NCBI GenBank assembly: GCA_910589385.1
Contig: CAJUTU010000003.1
Coordinates: 106,369 to 170,368 of the forward strand
Direction of reading: 5' to 3'
Length of the DNA: 64,000 nucleotides
Source: an uncultured Lachnospiraceae bacterium
Lineage (GTDB): Bacteria; Bacillota; Clostridia; Lachnospirales; Lachnospiraceae
The translations under genes and the position numbers were made by a program. How positions within the stretch are numbered: the stretch's first letter is position 1; each line of letters starts with the position of its first letter. Below are positions 35,656-44,440 of this stretch, one piece after another. The notes beneath the pieces were generated by a model. That model was not told the DNA's origin. It searched no databases and worked only from the letters and a program-made list of their open reading frames with translations.

Positions 35656-36588
35656 TCATTTATCCATCATGCGATTTACAGTATCAGGATTGATCCTGCC
35701 TTCCATAGGCCCAAACGCCGCAGCATTGAGCGCCCCTGCCGCGGCACCCATTTTCGCAGCCTCTTCTACGCTTTTTCCCTGGACAAGCCCTGCCAGGAAT
35801 GCCCCGTCAAAACAATCTCCTGCCCCGGTCGCATCCACCTGCTCCACCGGGTAAACGCCGACTTCCACTATGCCGTCCCGTTGATAGATCCGGCTTCCTT
35901 TTGACCCGTTCTTCAGCACCAGCATCTCAAGCTGCGGATACACAAAACAGGCTTTCACAGCCGAGTCTACCGTATCCTTCCCAGTAATCAGCAAAAGTTC
36001 TTCAACACCCGGAAGGAAGATGTTTGTCTGCTCCATAACTTCCTGTATGACTTCATGGACAGACTCGTCCATGAAAAGTTCCTTTCGGATATTTGGGTCA
36101 AAGGAAATTTTTGCTCCCTCTCCTGAGAAAAGACGCATGGTTTTTAATATTTCCTGCGCAAAGTCCGCATTGGACATCAGAGAGCATCCCATAATATGCA
36201 TATATTTCACACCCTGAAATTCCCCGCGGCATGGTGCTTTTGCCTCGACAGCCGGAGTATTGCCCATATGGAAAATAAATTTCCGGGAACCGTCTTTGAA
36301 ATAAGTAACAAACGCACAGCCTGTGGCGCGTTCTTCACTCTCAATCACATGGCTCACGTCAACTCCGTCTTTTTTCAGACGGTCTAACAGACACTTTCCA
36401 AAATCGTCCTTTCCCACGCCGCCGATGATCGCAGTCTTACAGCCGAGCCGTGCGGCCGCGTCAATGCATATTGCAGGGGCGCCGCTTGGATAAGGGCCTC
36501 TGAAAACTCCTGCTTCGCAAAGAGGAACATCCTCCTGTTCCCGCATGATCTCAACAAGCATCTCTCCCATGGTCAATATGTCTGTCAT
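35656..36588 (-). CDS. PfkB-family carbohydrate kinase
   Basis: 310 residues of the ribokinase fold, with the N-terminal GGVGKDDFG substrate region and the catalytic DATGAGDCFDGAF (~255-267). It probably phosphorylates a sugar such as fructose or a 2-keto-3-deoxy acid; the substrate cannot be read. It begins 4 nt after the MmcQ-like gene and is followed after ~108 nt by larB. Confidence 0.9.
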   Translation of the reverse strand: MTDILTMGEMLVEIMREQEDVPLCEAGVFRGPYPSGAPAICIDAAARLGCKTAIIGGVGKDDFGKCLLDRLKKDGVDVSHVIESEERATGCAFVTYFKDGSRKFIFHMGNTPAVEAKAPCRGEFQGVKYMHIMGCSLMSNADFAQEILKTMRLFSGEGAKISFDPNIRKELFMDESVHEVIQEVMEQTNIFLPGVEELLLITGKDTVDSAVKACFVYPQLEMLVLKNGSKGSRIYQRDGIVEVGVYPVEQVDATGAGDCFDGAFLAGLVQGKSVEEAAKMGAAAGALNAAAFGPMEGRINPDTVNRMMDK

Positions 36589-36592
36589 GTTT

Positions 36593-36940
36593 TCACCCTT
36601 TCTTTCGCTTTTTTACAGTCAGATCATAGCTGTTTCCTATCATGATCCTGATTTCTTTATCCGGCACATTTCCGTCCAGGATAATCGAGTTCCAATATGA
36701 TTTATTCAGATGATACGCCGGAACTACCGAATCAAATGCATTCCGCCAGAATGCCGTCCATTCCGGATCACATTTTACATTGACCCAGATATGCCCGTCC
36801 TTTTCAAATATCCATGCAAATACCTTTTTATTTTCCTTATGGCGCATCACGCACCAGTTTGGATCATGGAAAGGATAATCTTCATAAACATTTGGGTATT
36901 TTAAGCAAAGCGTTATTATTTCCTGCCTTTGGGTCAACAA
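36593..36940 (-). CDS. MmcQ/YjbR-family protein
   Basis: 115 residues with the CyaY-like YjbR fold. Visible signatures are WCVMRHKENKKVFAWIFEK (~27-45) and LNKSYWNSI (~79-87). Members are called DNA-binding-like but have no firm role. Its start overlaps the end of the downstream-encoded ABC subunit by 7 nt, so it belongs to the exporter operon. Confidence 0.88.
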   Translation of the reverse strand: MLTQRQEIITLCLKYPNVYEDYPFHDPNWCVMRHKENKKVFAWIFEKDGHIWVNVKCDPEWTAFWRNAFDSVVPAYHLNKSYWNSIILDGNVPDKEIRIMIGNSYDLTVKKRKKG

Positions 36941-38781
36941 TCCTTTCCACCTCCCTGCGCAAACACTTTCACCGCCGCTTCTTCCTCAAACTGTCTGGAA
37001 TATAGCTCGTAATAATACCCCTTTTCTTCCAGCAGTTCCTGATGGGTTCCCTGCTCAATCATTTTTCCATCCCTAACCACAAGTATCAAATCCGCCTGCC
37101 GGATCGTAGACAGCCGATGTGCAATAATAAATGACGTATGCCCTTTTAGGAGCCTTGCCGTTGCCTGCCGGATCATCTGTTCGGTCTGGGTATCAATGGA
37201 AGAGGTCGCCTCATCCAGCACAAAAATAGCCGGATCCGCAAGAATTGCACGTGCGAATGAAATCAACTGCTTCTCCCCGGTAGAAAGCTTTCCGCCGCTT
37301 TCTCCTACATCACTTTCATAGCCTTTCTCAAGTTTCCTTACTACCTCATCTGCTGAAACACTTCTTGCGGCCTCTTCAATCTCTGCGTCAGTCGCCGAAA
37401 GCCTTCCATAACGGATATTTTCCCGGACGGTCCCGGAAAACAGATGGGGATTCTGCAGCACATATCCCATCTGGCTGTGCAGCCAAAGCTGGGAGCGCTC
37501 CCGGTAATCCACACCGTCAATCAGTATCCTCCCGGATGTCGGTTCAAAGAATCGGCCCATCAAATTTACCAGCGTAGATTTTCCGGCCCCCGTCTCTCCG
37601 ACGATCGCCACATTCATCCCTGCCGGTACATGAAGATTAAAATGCTCCAGCACATATTCCTTCCCATCCGGATACATAAAGGACACGTCCTCGAACACAA
37701 TATCCCCTTTGATCTTCTCCCAGTTTTCTACCTTCGGGTAAAAGGCATCCCCATACCTTTGGATGACATCCGCCCGATCAACTACATCGGTCTCCTGCTC
37801 TAGCAGATCCGTCACACGCTCAATATTCGCCTGACAGGAGATCAGATCTGCCAGAAGCCTTGCCAGCTGCTGGATAGGTTCAAAAATAATGACCGCGTAA
37901 GATATGAAGACTGACAATGTGCCAAGCTTCATAATCCTATCCTGCACCATAGCCCCTCCCTGCGCGAGAACTGCCGCCGCCGCAACGGAACTAAACAACA
38001 GGATGGCCGGTACATAGACTGCATTCAATTTCGCAGATCGGCTCGCCGCGCGCTGCATTTCAGAGGTGCGCACAAAAAAGGCCTCCTCATTTTCTTTTTC
38101 AATCCCCATAGTCTTTGATGTCTTAACTCCGGTAATCCCTTCATTATATGCACTCGTGATCTGGGAATTGATCTTCCTCACTTTCCGGTTCCAGTGAAGG
38201 ATCTTATTCTGAAAATACACGGTGAGCACTGCGATACATGGCACGATCAAGAGAATGATCAGCGCCAAACGTACATTCAGAAAGAACATGATTGCAAACA
38301 CACTGACCACATAGAGCAATGCCCATAACATATCCACCAGTCCCCAGGCTGCCACCGTAGCGATCCGCAGGGTATCGCTCATAACACGCGCATGGATATA
38401 CCCCACTGGAGTTGTATTATAGTAGGAAAATGACAACGTCTGCAGATGCTCAAACTGGGCCCATTTTAAATCTCTCCCCAAATTCATCTCAATGGTGATC
38501 GCCGCACGCACAGACAGATAGACACAGATTGTCTGGAATACGATCACAAGACCATAAATAAGCGCAAAATCCCGTAAACCATCCAGCCTGCCGGGCGTAA
38601 TGAAACGGTCGATGGCGTAGCTTTGGAACAACGGTACAGCCACATCAATCCCGGCCAGAAAAATATTAAAGCCCAGCGTGATTGCAAAGTATTTTTTATA
38701 TGGCTTGAAAAACGGAAGCATCTTCGCCCAGGTCCGGATGCTGAACGGTTTGTTATATTCTTGTTCTTCATATGCCGCCAT
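36934..38781 (-). CDS. ABC exporter subunit 2 (heterodimeric multidrug type)
   Basis: About 615 residues: six membrane segments (~30-320), then a nucleotide-binding domain with Walker A GETGAGKST (~410), a degenerate signature LSTGEKQ, and a canonical Walker B VLDEATSS. Together with the upstream subunit it fits the BmrCD/LmrCD-like heterodimer, with this subunit giving the catalytic glutamate. I place the start at MAAYEEQ (38781), behind AGGGGGTG, overlapping the previous gene by 14 nt. Confidence 0.92.
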   Translation of the reverse strand: MAAYEEQEYNKPFSIRTWAKMLPFFKPYKKYFAITLGFNIFLAGIDVAVPLFQSYAIDRFITPGRLDGLRDFALIYGLVIVFQTICVYLSVRAAITIEMNLGRDLKWAQFEHLQTLSFSYYNTTPVGYIHARVMSDTLRIATVAAWGLVDMLWALLYVVSVFAIMFFLNVRLALIILLIVPCIAVLTVYFQNKILHWNRKVRKINSQITSAYNEGITGVKTSKTMGIEKENEEAFFVRTSEMQRAASRSAKLNAVYVPAILLFSSVAAAAVLAQGGAMVQDRIMKLGTLSVFISYAVIIFEPIQQLARLLADLISCQANIERVTDLLEQETDVVDRADVIQRYGDAFYPKVENWEKIKGDIVFEDVSFMYPDGKEYVLEHFNLHVPAGMNVAIVGETGAGKSTLVNLMGRFFEPTSGRILIDGVDYRERSQLWLHSQMGYVLQNPHLFSGTVRENIRYGRLSATDAEIEEAARSVSADEVVRKLEKGYESDVGESGGKLSTGEKQLISFARAILADPAIFVLDEATSSIDTQTEQMIRQATARLLKGHTSFIIAHRLSTIRQADLILVVRDGKMIEQGTHQELLEEKGYYYELYSRQFEEEAAVKVFAQGGGKDC

Positions 38782-40699
38782 CTGACGCACCCCCTGTTTC
38801 CACCGCGGATGTTTCATCCGTCGTCATTGAGCTTTCCTCCACTCCTGCGCCCATCCTTTTCCGATCGTCCTGGCTCATCTGGATATCGTATATCCTGCGG
38901 TAAATCCCTTGTCTTTGGATCAGCGTATGGTGGCTGCCCATTTCCTCAATCCGTCCATGATTCAGCACCATGATCTGGTCTGCCCCCATCAACGTAGTAA
39001 GCCGGTGAGAAATCAATATCACGGTAGCATCCTTCATATATTCCCCCAATGCTTTCCGTATCAAAGAATCGGTCTGGGAATCTACCGCGGACAGCGAATC
39101 ATCAAAGACCAGAATCGGCGCTTTCTGGAGCAGCATCCTTGCAATCGCCACACGCTGCCTCTGTCCGCCTGAAAGCGTCACCCCCCGCTCTCCCACCAAC
39201 GTGTCATAGCCGTCCGGAAAACTCATGATCGCATCATCAATACAGGCAATCTTTGCAGCGTGGCGGATTTCATCCAGGGAGGCAGCGGGAGCGCAGGCAG
39301 CAATATTTTCCCTGATCGTTCTGGAATATAGAAAAGGTTCCTGCAATACGATTCCCACCTGTCTGCGAAGCTGCTCAATCGGAATATCTCTGATATCTTT
39401 TCCGTCGATTCGGATGCACCCCTGCCCGTCTTCTAATTCATAGAGCCGGGTCAAAAGCTGTACGATCGTAGACTTGCCGCTGCCAGTACCGCCAAGAATG
39501 CCAAAAGTACATCCCTGTTGGATCCTGAAATGGATATCAAACAGAACCTGTTTTCCAGACCCACATCCCGAAAAAACATCCTGCTGCGGATACGTCCCAC
39601 TCTCACTGCTTTCTACAGGATATGCAAAATTCACATGATCGAATGTGATATCATAGGATGCTGTTTCTGTCTTTTCTTCTTTTCCGTCATATTTTCCCGC
39701 CTCTTTATATGCCTCTTCTTCTGCCCGTATGATATAGTCCACACGTTCAAAAGATACTCCGGCTTTACTCATATCGGAAAGAATACGCCCAAGCCCGCGG
39801 ATCGGCCATACCAACGTTGTATTATAGGAAGCAAACGCTACAAACTCTCCTACAGAAATATGCCCTTGCACCGCCTCCACCGTACCAAGGACGATCACTG
39901 CAACTACCTGGAAACCTGTGATCAGGTCTCCCACTCCCCAGTATACTCCGGACAAAGTCCCCAGCCGTATCCAAAGCTTTGCAAAAATTTCATTTTTCTC
40001 CCGGAACCTGTCCATCTCAAATTTTTCCCGCCCAAAGGCACGGACTACCCGTACTCCGGTTGCATTTTCCTGCACCACAGTGGACAGTTCTCCCTCTGCC
40101 TCATCCGCAGCGATAAAGCGCATTGCGATCAAACGGTAAAATACCGCGGAATATACGGCCACTACAGGGATAAATGACAGCACCACCATGGATAACTTCA
40201 CATTCATGGACAGCATCATCACAAACGAAGACGCCACCAGAAAGACTGTTCGGAACACCTCCAGAAGCTGGGTAACGACAAAGTTACGGATCACTTCCAC
40301 ATCCGAGGTGCACCTCTGGATGATATCCCCAGTCTGATTCTGGTCGTGCCACTGCATGGGAAGCTTCTGCACATGGACAAATAACGCGTCCCGCATATTT
40401 TTTGCGAAATTCTCTCCTGCCATCGCCGTGTTTGCCCTGCAGATATACTGAGATATCCCCGACAATGCCGCCACACCGATCAGCAGGAGAGCCAGGATCC
40501 AGAGATGCTCTGACAAATATGCAAAGTCACTGCCGCCCAGTACAGAATCAATGCTAAACCTGAAAATCTGCGGAGTCATTGCGTTTAAAACTGTCGTTGC
40601 AAGGGAAGCGGCCATAGCGATTGCAAAATATCCTTTCGCCCCGTCAAAAAAAAGAAATATTAAGTTTCGTTTCCTATATGAGGTATCTGTCCGGCCCAT
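38768..40699 (-). CDS. ABC exporter subunit 1 (heterodimeric multidrug type)
   Basis: About 643 residues with six membrane segments and a nucleotide-binding domain: Walker A GGTGSGKST, intact signature LSGGQRQR, and Walker B LVFDDSLSA, where Asp replaces the catalytic Glu. This is the half with the inactive site of an asymmetric exporter, complementary to subunit 2. Substrate could be a drug, lipid or peptide. The frame is open 24 codons upstream to 40771; MGRTDTSYRK at 40699 is the likelier start but the ribosome site is weak. Confidence 0.92.
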   Translation of the reverse strand: MGRTDTSYRKRNLIFLFFDGAKGYFAIAMAASLATTVLNAMTPQIFRFSIDSVLGGSDFAYLSEHLWILALLLIGVAALSGISQYICRANTAMAGENFAKNMRDALFVHVQKLPMQWHDQNQTGDIIQRCTSDVEVIRNFVVTQLLEVFRTVFLVASSFVMMLSMNVKLSMVVLSFIPVVAVYSAVFYRLIAMRFIAADEAEGELSTVVQENATGVRVVRAFGREKFEMDRFREKNEIFAKLWIRLGTLSGVYWGVGDLITGFQVVAVIVLGTVEAVQGHISVGEFVAFASYNTTLVWPIRGLGRILSDMSKAGVSFERVDYIIRAEEEAYKEAGKYDGKEEKTETASYDITFDHVNFAYPVESSESGTYPQQDVFSGCGSGKQVLFDIHFRIQQGCTFGILGGTGSGKSTIVQLLTRLYELEDGQGCIRIDGKDIRDIPIEQLRRQVGIVLQEPFLYSRTIRENIAACAPAASLDEIRHAAKIACIDDAIMSFPDGYDTLVGERGVTLSGGQRQRVAIARMLLQKAPILVFDDSLSAVDSQTDSLIRKALGEYMKDATVILISHRLTTLMGADQIMVLNHGRIEEMGSHHTLIQRQGIYRRIYDIQMSQDDRKRMGAGVEESSMTTDETSAVETGGASDGGI

Positions 40700-40739
40700 G
40701 GGATCATCCAGCTCTCCATTTCTTAAATATAATAATCGT

Positions 40740-40767
40740 ATTCTAACATATAAGATACATTTGTCAA
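40740..40767 (-). promoter_or_regulatory. promoter of the ABC exporter operon
   Basis: On the minus strand TTGACA (40762-40767), a 16-bp spacer, TAGAAT (40740-40745). It lies 41-68 nt upstream of the chosen start of subunit 1 (40699); a start at 40771 would overlap it, which favours 40699. Confidence 0.7.
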
Positions 40768-40847
40768 TCAATAAGGCAGATGTTCCAGGAAAGGTTATTT
40801 TACATACAGCTCCTTACCGTTTATCATCGTATTGACTTTGCACAGTA

Positions 40848-40883
40848 AAAAATCGCACCTGCCAGAATGCAGGTACGATTTTT
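40848..40883 (-). terminator. terminator of the chemoreceptor gene
   Basis: Stem AAAAATCG-C-ACCTGC with GCAGGT-A-CGATTTTT, one mismatch, 6-nt loop, and a T run on the minus strand. It lies directly after the stop at 40896. Confidence 0.85.
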
Positions 40884-40895
40884 CATTTACAATAA

Positions 40896-42911
40896 CTATT
40901 TCTGCTTTAACCGGAACTTGGATACCAGTTGTTTCAGCATCGCAGCCTGGCCGGACAACTCCTCGCTGGCAGCCGCGCTCTTCTCTGCCGTGACCATATT
41001 GGACTGCACGACATCGGAAATCCTTTCAATTCCGCTGATCACTTCTTCTGTTGCTGTTGCCTGTTTTGCAGAGTACTCCGCAATTCCTTCTATCAGCTTG
41101 CTCACTTCTTCAGACTGTGCTACCACTTCCATCATAGAAGCCGCCGTATCCTGTGCCATCTGAGAACCTTCCTCCACGGCCTCCACCGTTTCTCCGATCA
41201 GTGCCGTAGTATTCTTTGCCGCCTCAGAAGATTTGCCGGCAAGGTTGCGCACCTCGTCTGCCACCACTGCAAATCCCTTTCCGGCAGTACCCGCCCGTGC
41301 TGCCTCGACAGCCGCATTCAGCGCCAGTATATTCGTCTGGAACGCAATGTCCTCAATGGTTTTTATAATGCTGTGGATCTCCGTGGATTTCTCACTGATC
41401 TTCTGGATTGCCGTATTCATATGCTGCATCTTATCATTGCTTTCCAGAATACGGTTCCCCACATCCCTGGAAATCTGGCTGGCTTTTTTAGCGCCCAACG
41501 CGGTCTTTTGTATCCCGTCGGACACCTCATTCATATTGGCAGCCAAAGTTTCTACCGCATCGGTCTGCTGCGTGGATCCCAAGGACAATGTCTGGGCCCC
41601 TTCTGAAACATATTGTGAGCCTTCTGCCACCTGGCCTGCCGCTACATTGATCTGTCCTAATGTCTCATTCAGCGAGAAAGAAATCTGCTGCAAAGATTCC
41701 TTAATCTTCGCGAACTCGCCCTGATAGTCATGCTGGAGTGTAAATGCGAGATCACCCTGAGAAATATCCTGCAGTTTTTCTGAAACCTCATTGATATAAT
41801 CCACGTAATCACGCAGCCGCACTACGGTCTGCCCAAAATTATCTGCCAGTTCGCCCAATTCATCATTGGAGCAGTGGCGGATCGTCTGATCCAACTCACC
41901 CTCTGCTATTTTCGCTGCAACGCCGCTCAATTCGGCTACCGGCTTACCAATAATATTCTTCACAAGAATGATCAGCAGTATCACAGCAATGATCACTGCC
42001 ACCACTGCCACTGTGATCATCATGGCTGTTAAAGTCAACAGCTCAGCCAGCGCTTCTGATCTGGATACATAAGCAACTGCCATCCATCCGCTGTTCGGCA
42101 CCTGTTCTATCTGAATATATGTACTGTCATCATAGAGTGACAGCCCTGTCTGCCCTTTTCCTATCTGCTCTGCTGCATAGGCATACATATCCCCGCTGAA
42201 TTCGCTTAAATTCCGGCCGGTCATTCCCTCGTCCTGATGTCCGATGATCATGCCGGTCTGGGTGTCCACAAGAAAGACACCGCCTGTTTCTTCTAGCTGG
42301 ACTCCCTCTACAATATCCGAGATTGAATCCAGATACACATCTGCAGCCGCAACACCACATGCAGCCCCATCTGCATCCTTTAATATTCCAGATGCACCTA
42401 CTACATAAGACTGGCTGTCCTCATCAAAATATACTTCACCAAGCTGAAAGTCCTCTGACTGTATACCGTTCTGATACCATGATTTTTCCAGAGCATTATA
42501 GTCCGCCCCCGGCACGAACGATGCATGGTATAACGAGCCGTCTGTAAATGCCACATATAATCCTGCAGGATATGCGGCATTTTGGTTCACAGTATGCCTG
42601 ATATATTCCAACATGGCTGGAGTATCCATATTCTCATATTCGATGGTATCCCTCTGCATCTCCAGCATCGTCAATGTCTTTTCGATCCACCCACTCGTTT
42701 CCTGGACTGCTTTGTCGGTAGTCTCCTGGATCAGATCCTCGCTTTTATCCAGCAGCGCGCTGCTGACACGGCCATATACAATCCACAGCAATGCCGCAAC
42801 CATGATCACAATGGTGACCACACTTGCGCCTATCAGTTTCGCCGCTATGCCTCGTTTCCTCTTTTTCGATGCCGTCCGTGGTCTGTCTTGTGTTCTCTTT
42901 TGTACTTTCAT
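40896..42911 (-). CDS. methyl-accepting chemotaxis protein
   Basis: 671 residues: a basic start, membrane segment ~25-47, an extracytoplasmic double-Cache-type sensor (~48-295), a second membrane segment (~298-322), HAMP (~325-375), and a signalling domain with the conserved tip FQTNILALNAAVEAARAGTAG (near 525). Such receptors sense small molecules, often amino or organic acids. No che genes lie nearby. Single gene with its own terminator. Confidence 0.94.
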   Translation of the reverse strand: MKVQKRTQDRPRTASKKRKRGIAAKLIGASVVTIVIMVAALLWIVYGRVSSALLDKSEDLIQETTDKAVQETSGWIEKTLTMLEMQRDTIEYENMDTPAMLEYIRHTVNQNAAYPAGLYVAFTDGSLYHASFVPGADYNALEKSWYQNGIQSEDFQLGEVYFDEDSQSYVVGASGILKDADGAACGVAAADVYLDSISDIVEGVQLEETGGVFLVDTQTGMIIGHQDEGMTGRNLSEFSGDMYAYAAEQIGKGQTGLSLYDDSTYIQIEQVPNSGWMAVAYVSRSEALAELLTLTAMMITVAVVAVIIAVILLIILVKNIIGKPVAELSGVAAKIAEGELDQTIRHCSNDELGELADNFGQTVVRLRDYVDYINEVSEKLQDISQGDLAFTLQHDYQGEFAKIKESLQQISFSLNETLGQINVAAGQVAEGSQYVSEGAQTLSLGSTQQTDAVETLAANMNEVSDGIQKTALGAKKASQISRDVGNRILESNDKMQHMNTAIQKISEKSTEIHSIIKTIEDIAFQTNILALNAAVEAARAGTAGKGFAVVADEVRNLAGKSSEAAKNTTALIGETVEAVEEGSQMAQDTAASMMEVVAQSEEVSKLIEGIAEYSAKQATATEEVISGIERISDVVQSNMVTAEKSAAASEELSGQAAMLKQLVSKFRLKQK

Positions 42912-43048
42912 CCCTTGATCTCCTTATAAAAATCTTTCCGGCTCCTGTCACCTGTAAAGCACGGAAAACCCATAAAACATTCTGTATATTATACTATAAG
43001 AAAATGCGGGAAAAGTCAATCATAGGCTTGCATAAGGATAAGATTATA

Positions 43049-43077
43049 TTGACTGGATTTCAACAAAGGATTATGAT
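43049..43077 (+). promoter_or_regulatory. promoter of the cobalamin-riboswitch operon
   Basis: TTGACT (43049-43054), a 17-bp spacer, and TATGAT (43072-43077), a few bases upstream of the riboswitch. Confidence 0.75.
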
Positions 43078-43082
43078 AGTAA

Positions 43083-43280
43083 AGGACTGCCCGGGGAAAC
43101 AGGTGCGAATCCTGTACGAGCCCGTCGCCGTGAGGCATATATAAAACACTGTTGGCCTGATATACCCGTGCATAACGACGCAGTATACAAACCTGAAGCC
43201 ACAATTCGGGGAAAAGCCATTGGAGCCTATCTGAGAAGGCCGGCCAACAAAATGCCAAGTCGAAATATCCTGGCAGTACA
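43083..43280 (+). promoter_or_regulatory. cobalamin riboswitch
   Basis: The conserved core is readable: GGGGAAACAGGTGCGAATCC (43093-43112), then ACGAGCCCGTCGCCGTGAGG, matching the B12-box region, and near the 3' end AGTCGAAATATCCTGGCAG, matching the closing AGuC-GaA-aCCuGCC strand. A 7-bp stem GTTGGCC/GGCCAAC (43151-43157/43242-43248) closes the variable arm. It is expected to shut off the downstream uptake genes when cobalamin binds. Confidence 0.88.
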
Positions 43281-43346
43281 AGTCCTCTTTTTTATAACTG
43301 CGAGCGCCAGTTTCATGAGGAAATAAAATTAAAGGAGATTGAAAGT

Positions 43347-43874
43347 ATGAAAACAAATTTTTTGAAAAAACATTTGTCATTCGTCCTTTGTATGGTGCTT
43401 ATTGTGGCTATGGCACTGTCTGCATCCGGCTGTAATGGCAATACTGACAAGGAGGCCGGCTCTGCATCCACGATAGAAAAAGAGGCCCCCTCTGAATCTA
43501 CGGCAGAAAAAGAGACCTCATCTGAGTCTGCGGCAGAAAAAGAACCTGATGCCCAAACAGACGGGCAAGTAGTTGGTGAAGGCGATACTCAATTTGATTT
43601 TTCTGTAGTAGATCAGGATGGCAGCGAAACACATTTTGAAATCCATACGGACAAAGAAACCGTAGGAGACGCCCTGCAGGAACTTGGTCTGATCGACGGA
43701 GACGAAAGCGAATACGGCCTTTATGTAAAAACAGTAAACGGCATCACTGCAGATTATGACAAAGACGGTGTCTACTGGGCTTTCTATGTCAACGATGAAT
43801 ACGCACAGGAAGGTGTGGACTCTACCGAAATCGCAGAAGGAGACGCTTACACTTTTAAGGTAGAAAAAGGTTGA
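43347..43874 (+). CDS. DUF4430-domain lipoprotein under B12 control
   Basis: 175 residues. An N-terminal lipoprotein signal with lipobox LSASGC (cysteine ~29) is followed by a low-complexity linker with three near-repeats of the type ESTAEKE, then a DUF4430 domain (~75-175, GDALQELGLI, YWAFYVND). DUF4430 resembles the C-terminal domain of transcobalamin-like proteins. With the riboswitch upstream, it is a good candidate for surface capture of a corrinoid (inference). It ends overlapping the next gene's start. Confidence 0.85.
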   Translation: MKTNFLKKHLSFVLCMVLIVAMALSASGCNGNTDKEAGSASTIEKEAPSESTAEKETSSESAAEKEPDAQTDGQVVGEGDTQFDFSVVDQDGSETHFEIHTDKETVGDALQELGLIDGDESEYGLYVKTVNGITADYDKDGVYWAFYVNDEYAQEGVDSTEIAEGDAYTFKVEKG

Positions 43875-44386
43875 AGCCTACAACAAGAGAAATTACAGTC
43901 TTTGCCATGCTGGGGGCTGTAATGTATGCATCAAAAGTCCTGATGGAGATGGCGCCAAATATCCATCTGCTAGGCGTATTTACAATTGCTTTTACAGTCG
44001 TATACCGCAAGAAAGCCCTGTACCCTATTTATATCTATGTTATTTTGAATGGCATTTTCTGCGGCTTTGCGGCTTGGTGGGTACCCTATTTATATGTGTG
44101 GGCCATCCTGTGGGGAATCGTCATGCTTCTACCGGAGCGGATGCCGAAAAAAATACAGCCCGTAGTGTATATGACCGTATGCGCCGCGCATGGTCTTTTA
44201 TTCGGAACGCTGTACGCCCCGGCACATGCCATTATGTTTGGGATGAGCTTTCAGGGAATGATATCCTGGATCATCGCAGGGCTGCCAATGGATTTCCTGC
44301 ATGGAACCAGCAATTTCTTCTGCGGGATCTTAATCGTACCGATTATTTCCGTGTTAAGGCTGGCAGAACAATCTGCCATGTGTTAA
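43871..44386 (+). CDS. ECF transporter S component, probably for cobalamin or a precursor
   Basis: 171 residues with five to six hydrophobic segments, starting KPTTREITVFAMLGAVMYASK, which is typical of energy-coupling-factor substrate-binding subunits. The most likely start is TTG at 43871, overlapping the previous stop codon (TTGA), so translation is coupled; an ATG at 43907 would cut into the first membrane segment. The shared ATPase/T subunits are not in the window. Substrate is inferred from the riboswitch and the DUF4430 partner. Confidence 0.82.
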   Translation: MKPTTREITVFAMLGAVMYASKVLMEMAPNIHLLGVFTIAFTVVYRKKALYPIYIYVILNGIFCGFAAWWVPYLYVWAILWGIVMLLPERMPKKIQPVVYMTVCAAHGLLFGTLYAPAHAIMFGMSFQGMISWIIAGLPMDFLHGTSNFFCGILIVPIISVLRLAEQSAMC

Positions 44387-44440
44387 GATTTATTGAGAGC
44401 AGTTTCAAAAAATAATAGAAAACAAATAAGGTGAATGATC

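Noticed and set aside
43871..43907. ATG at 43907 as the ECF S-component start
   Set aside because: It would remove the charged N-terminus and part of the first membrane segment; the TTG overlapping the previous stop fits coupling.
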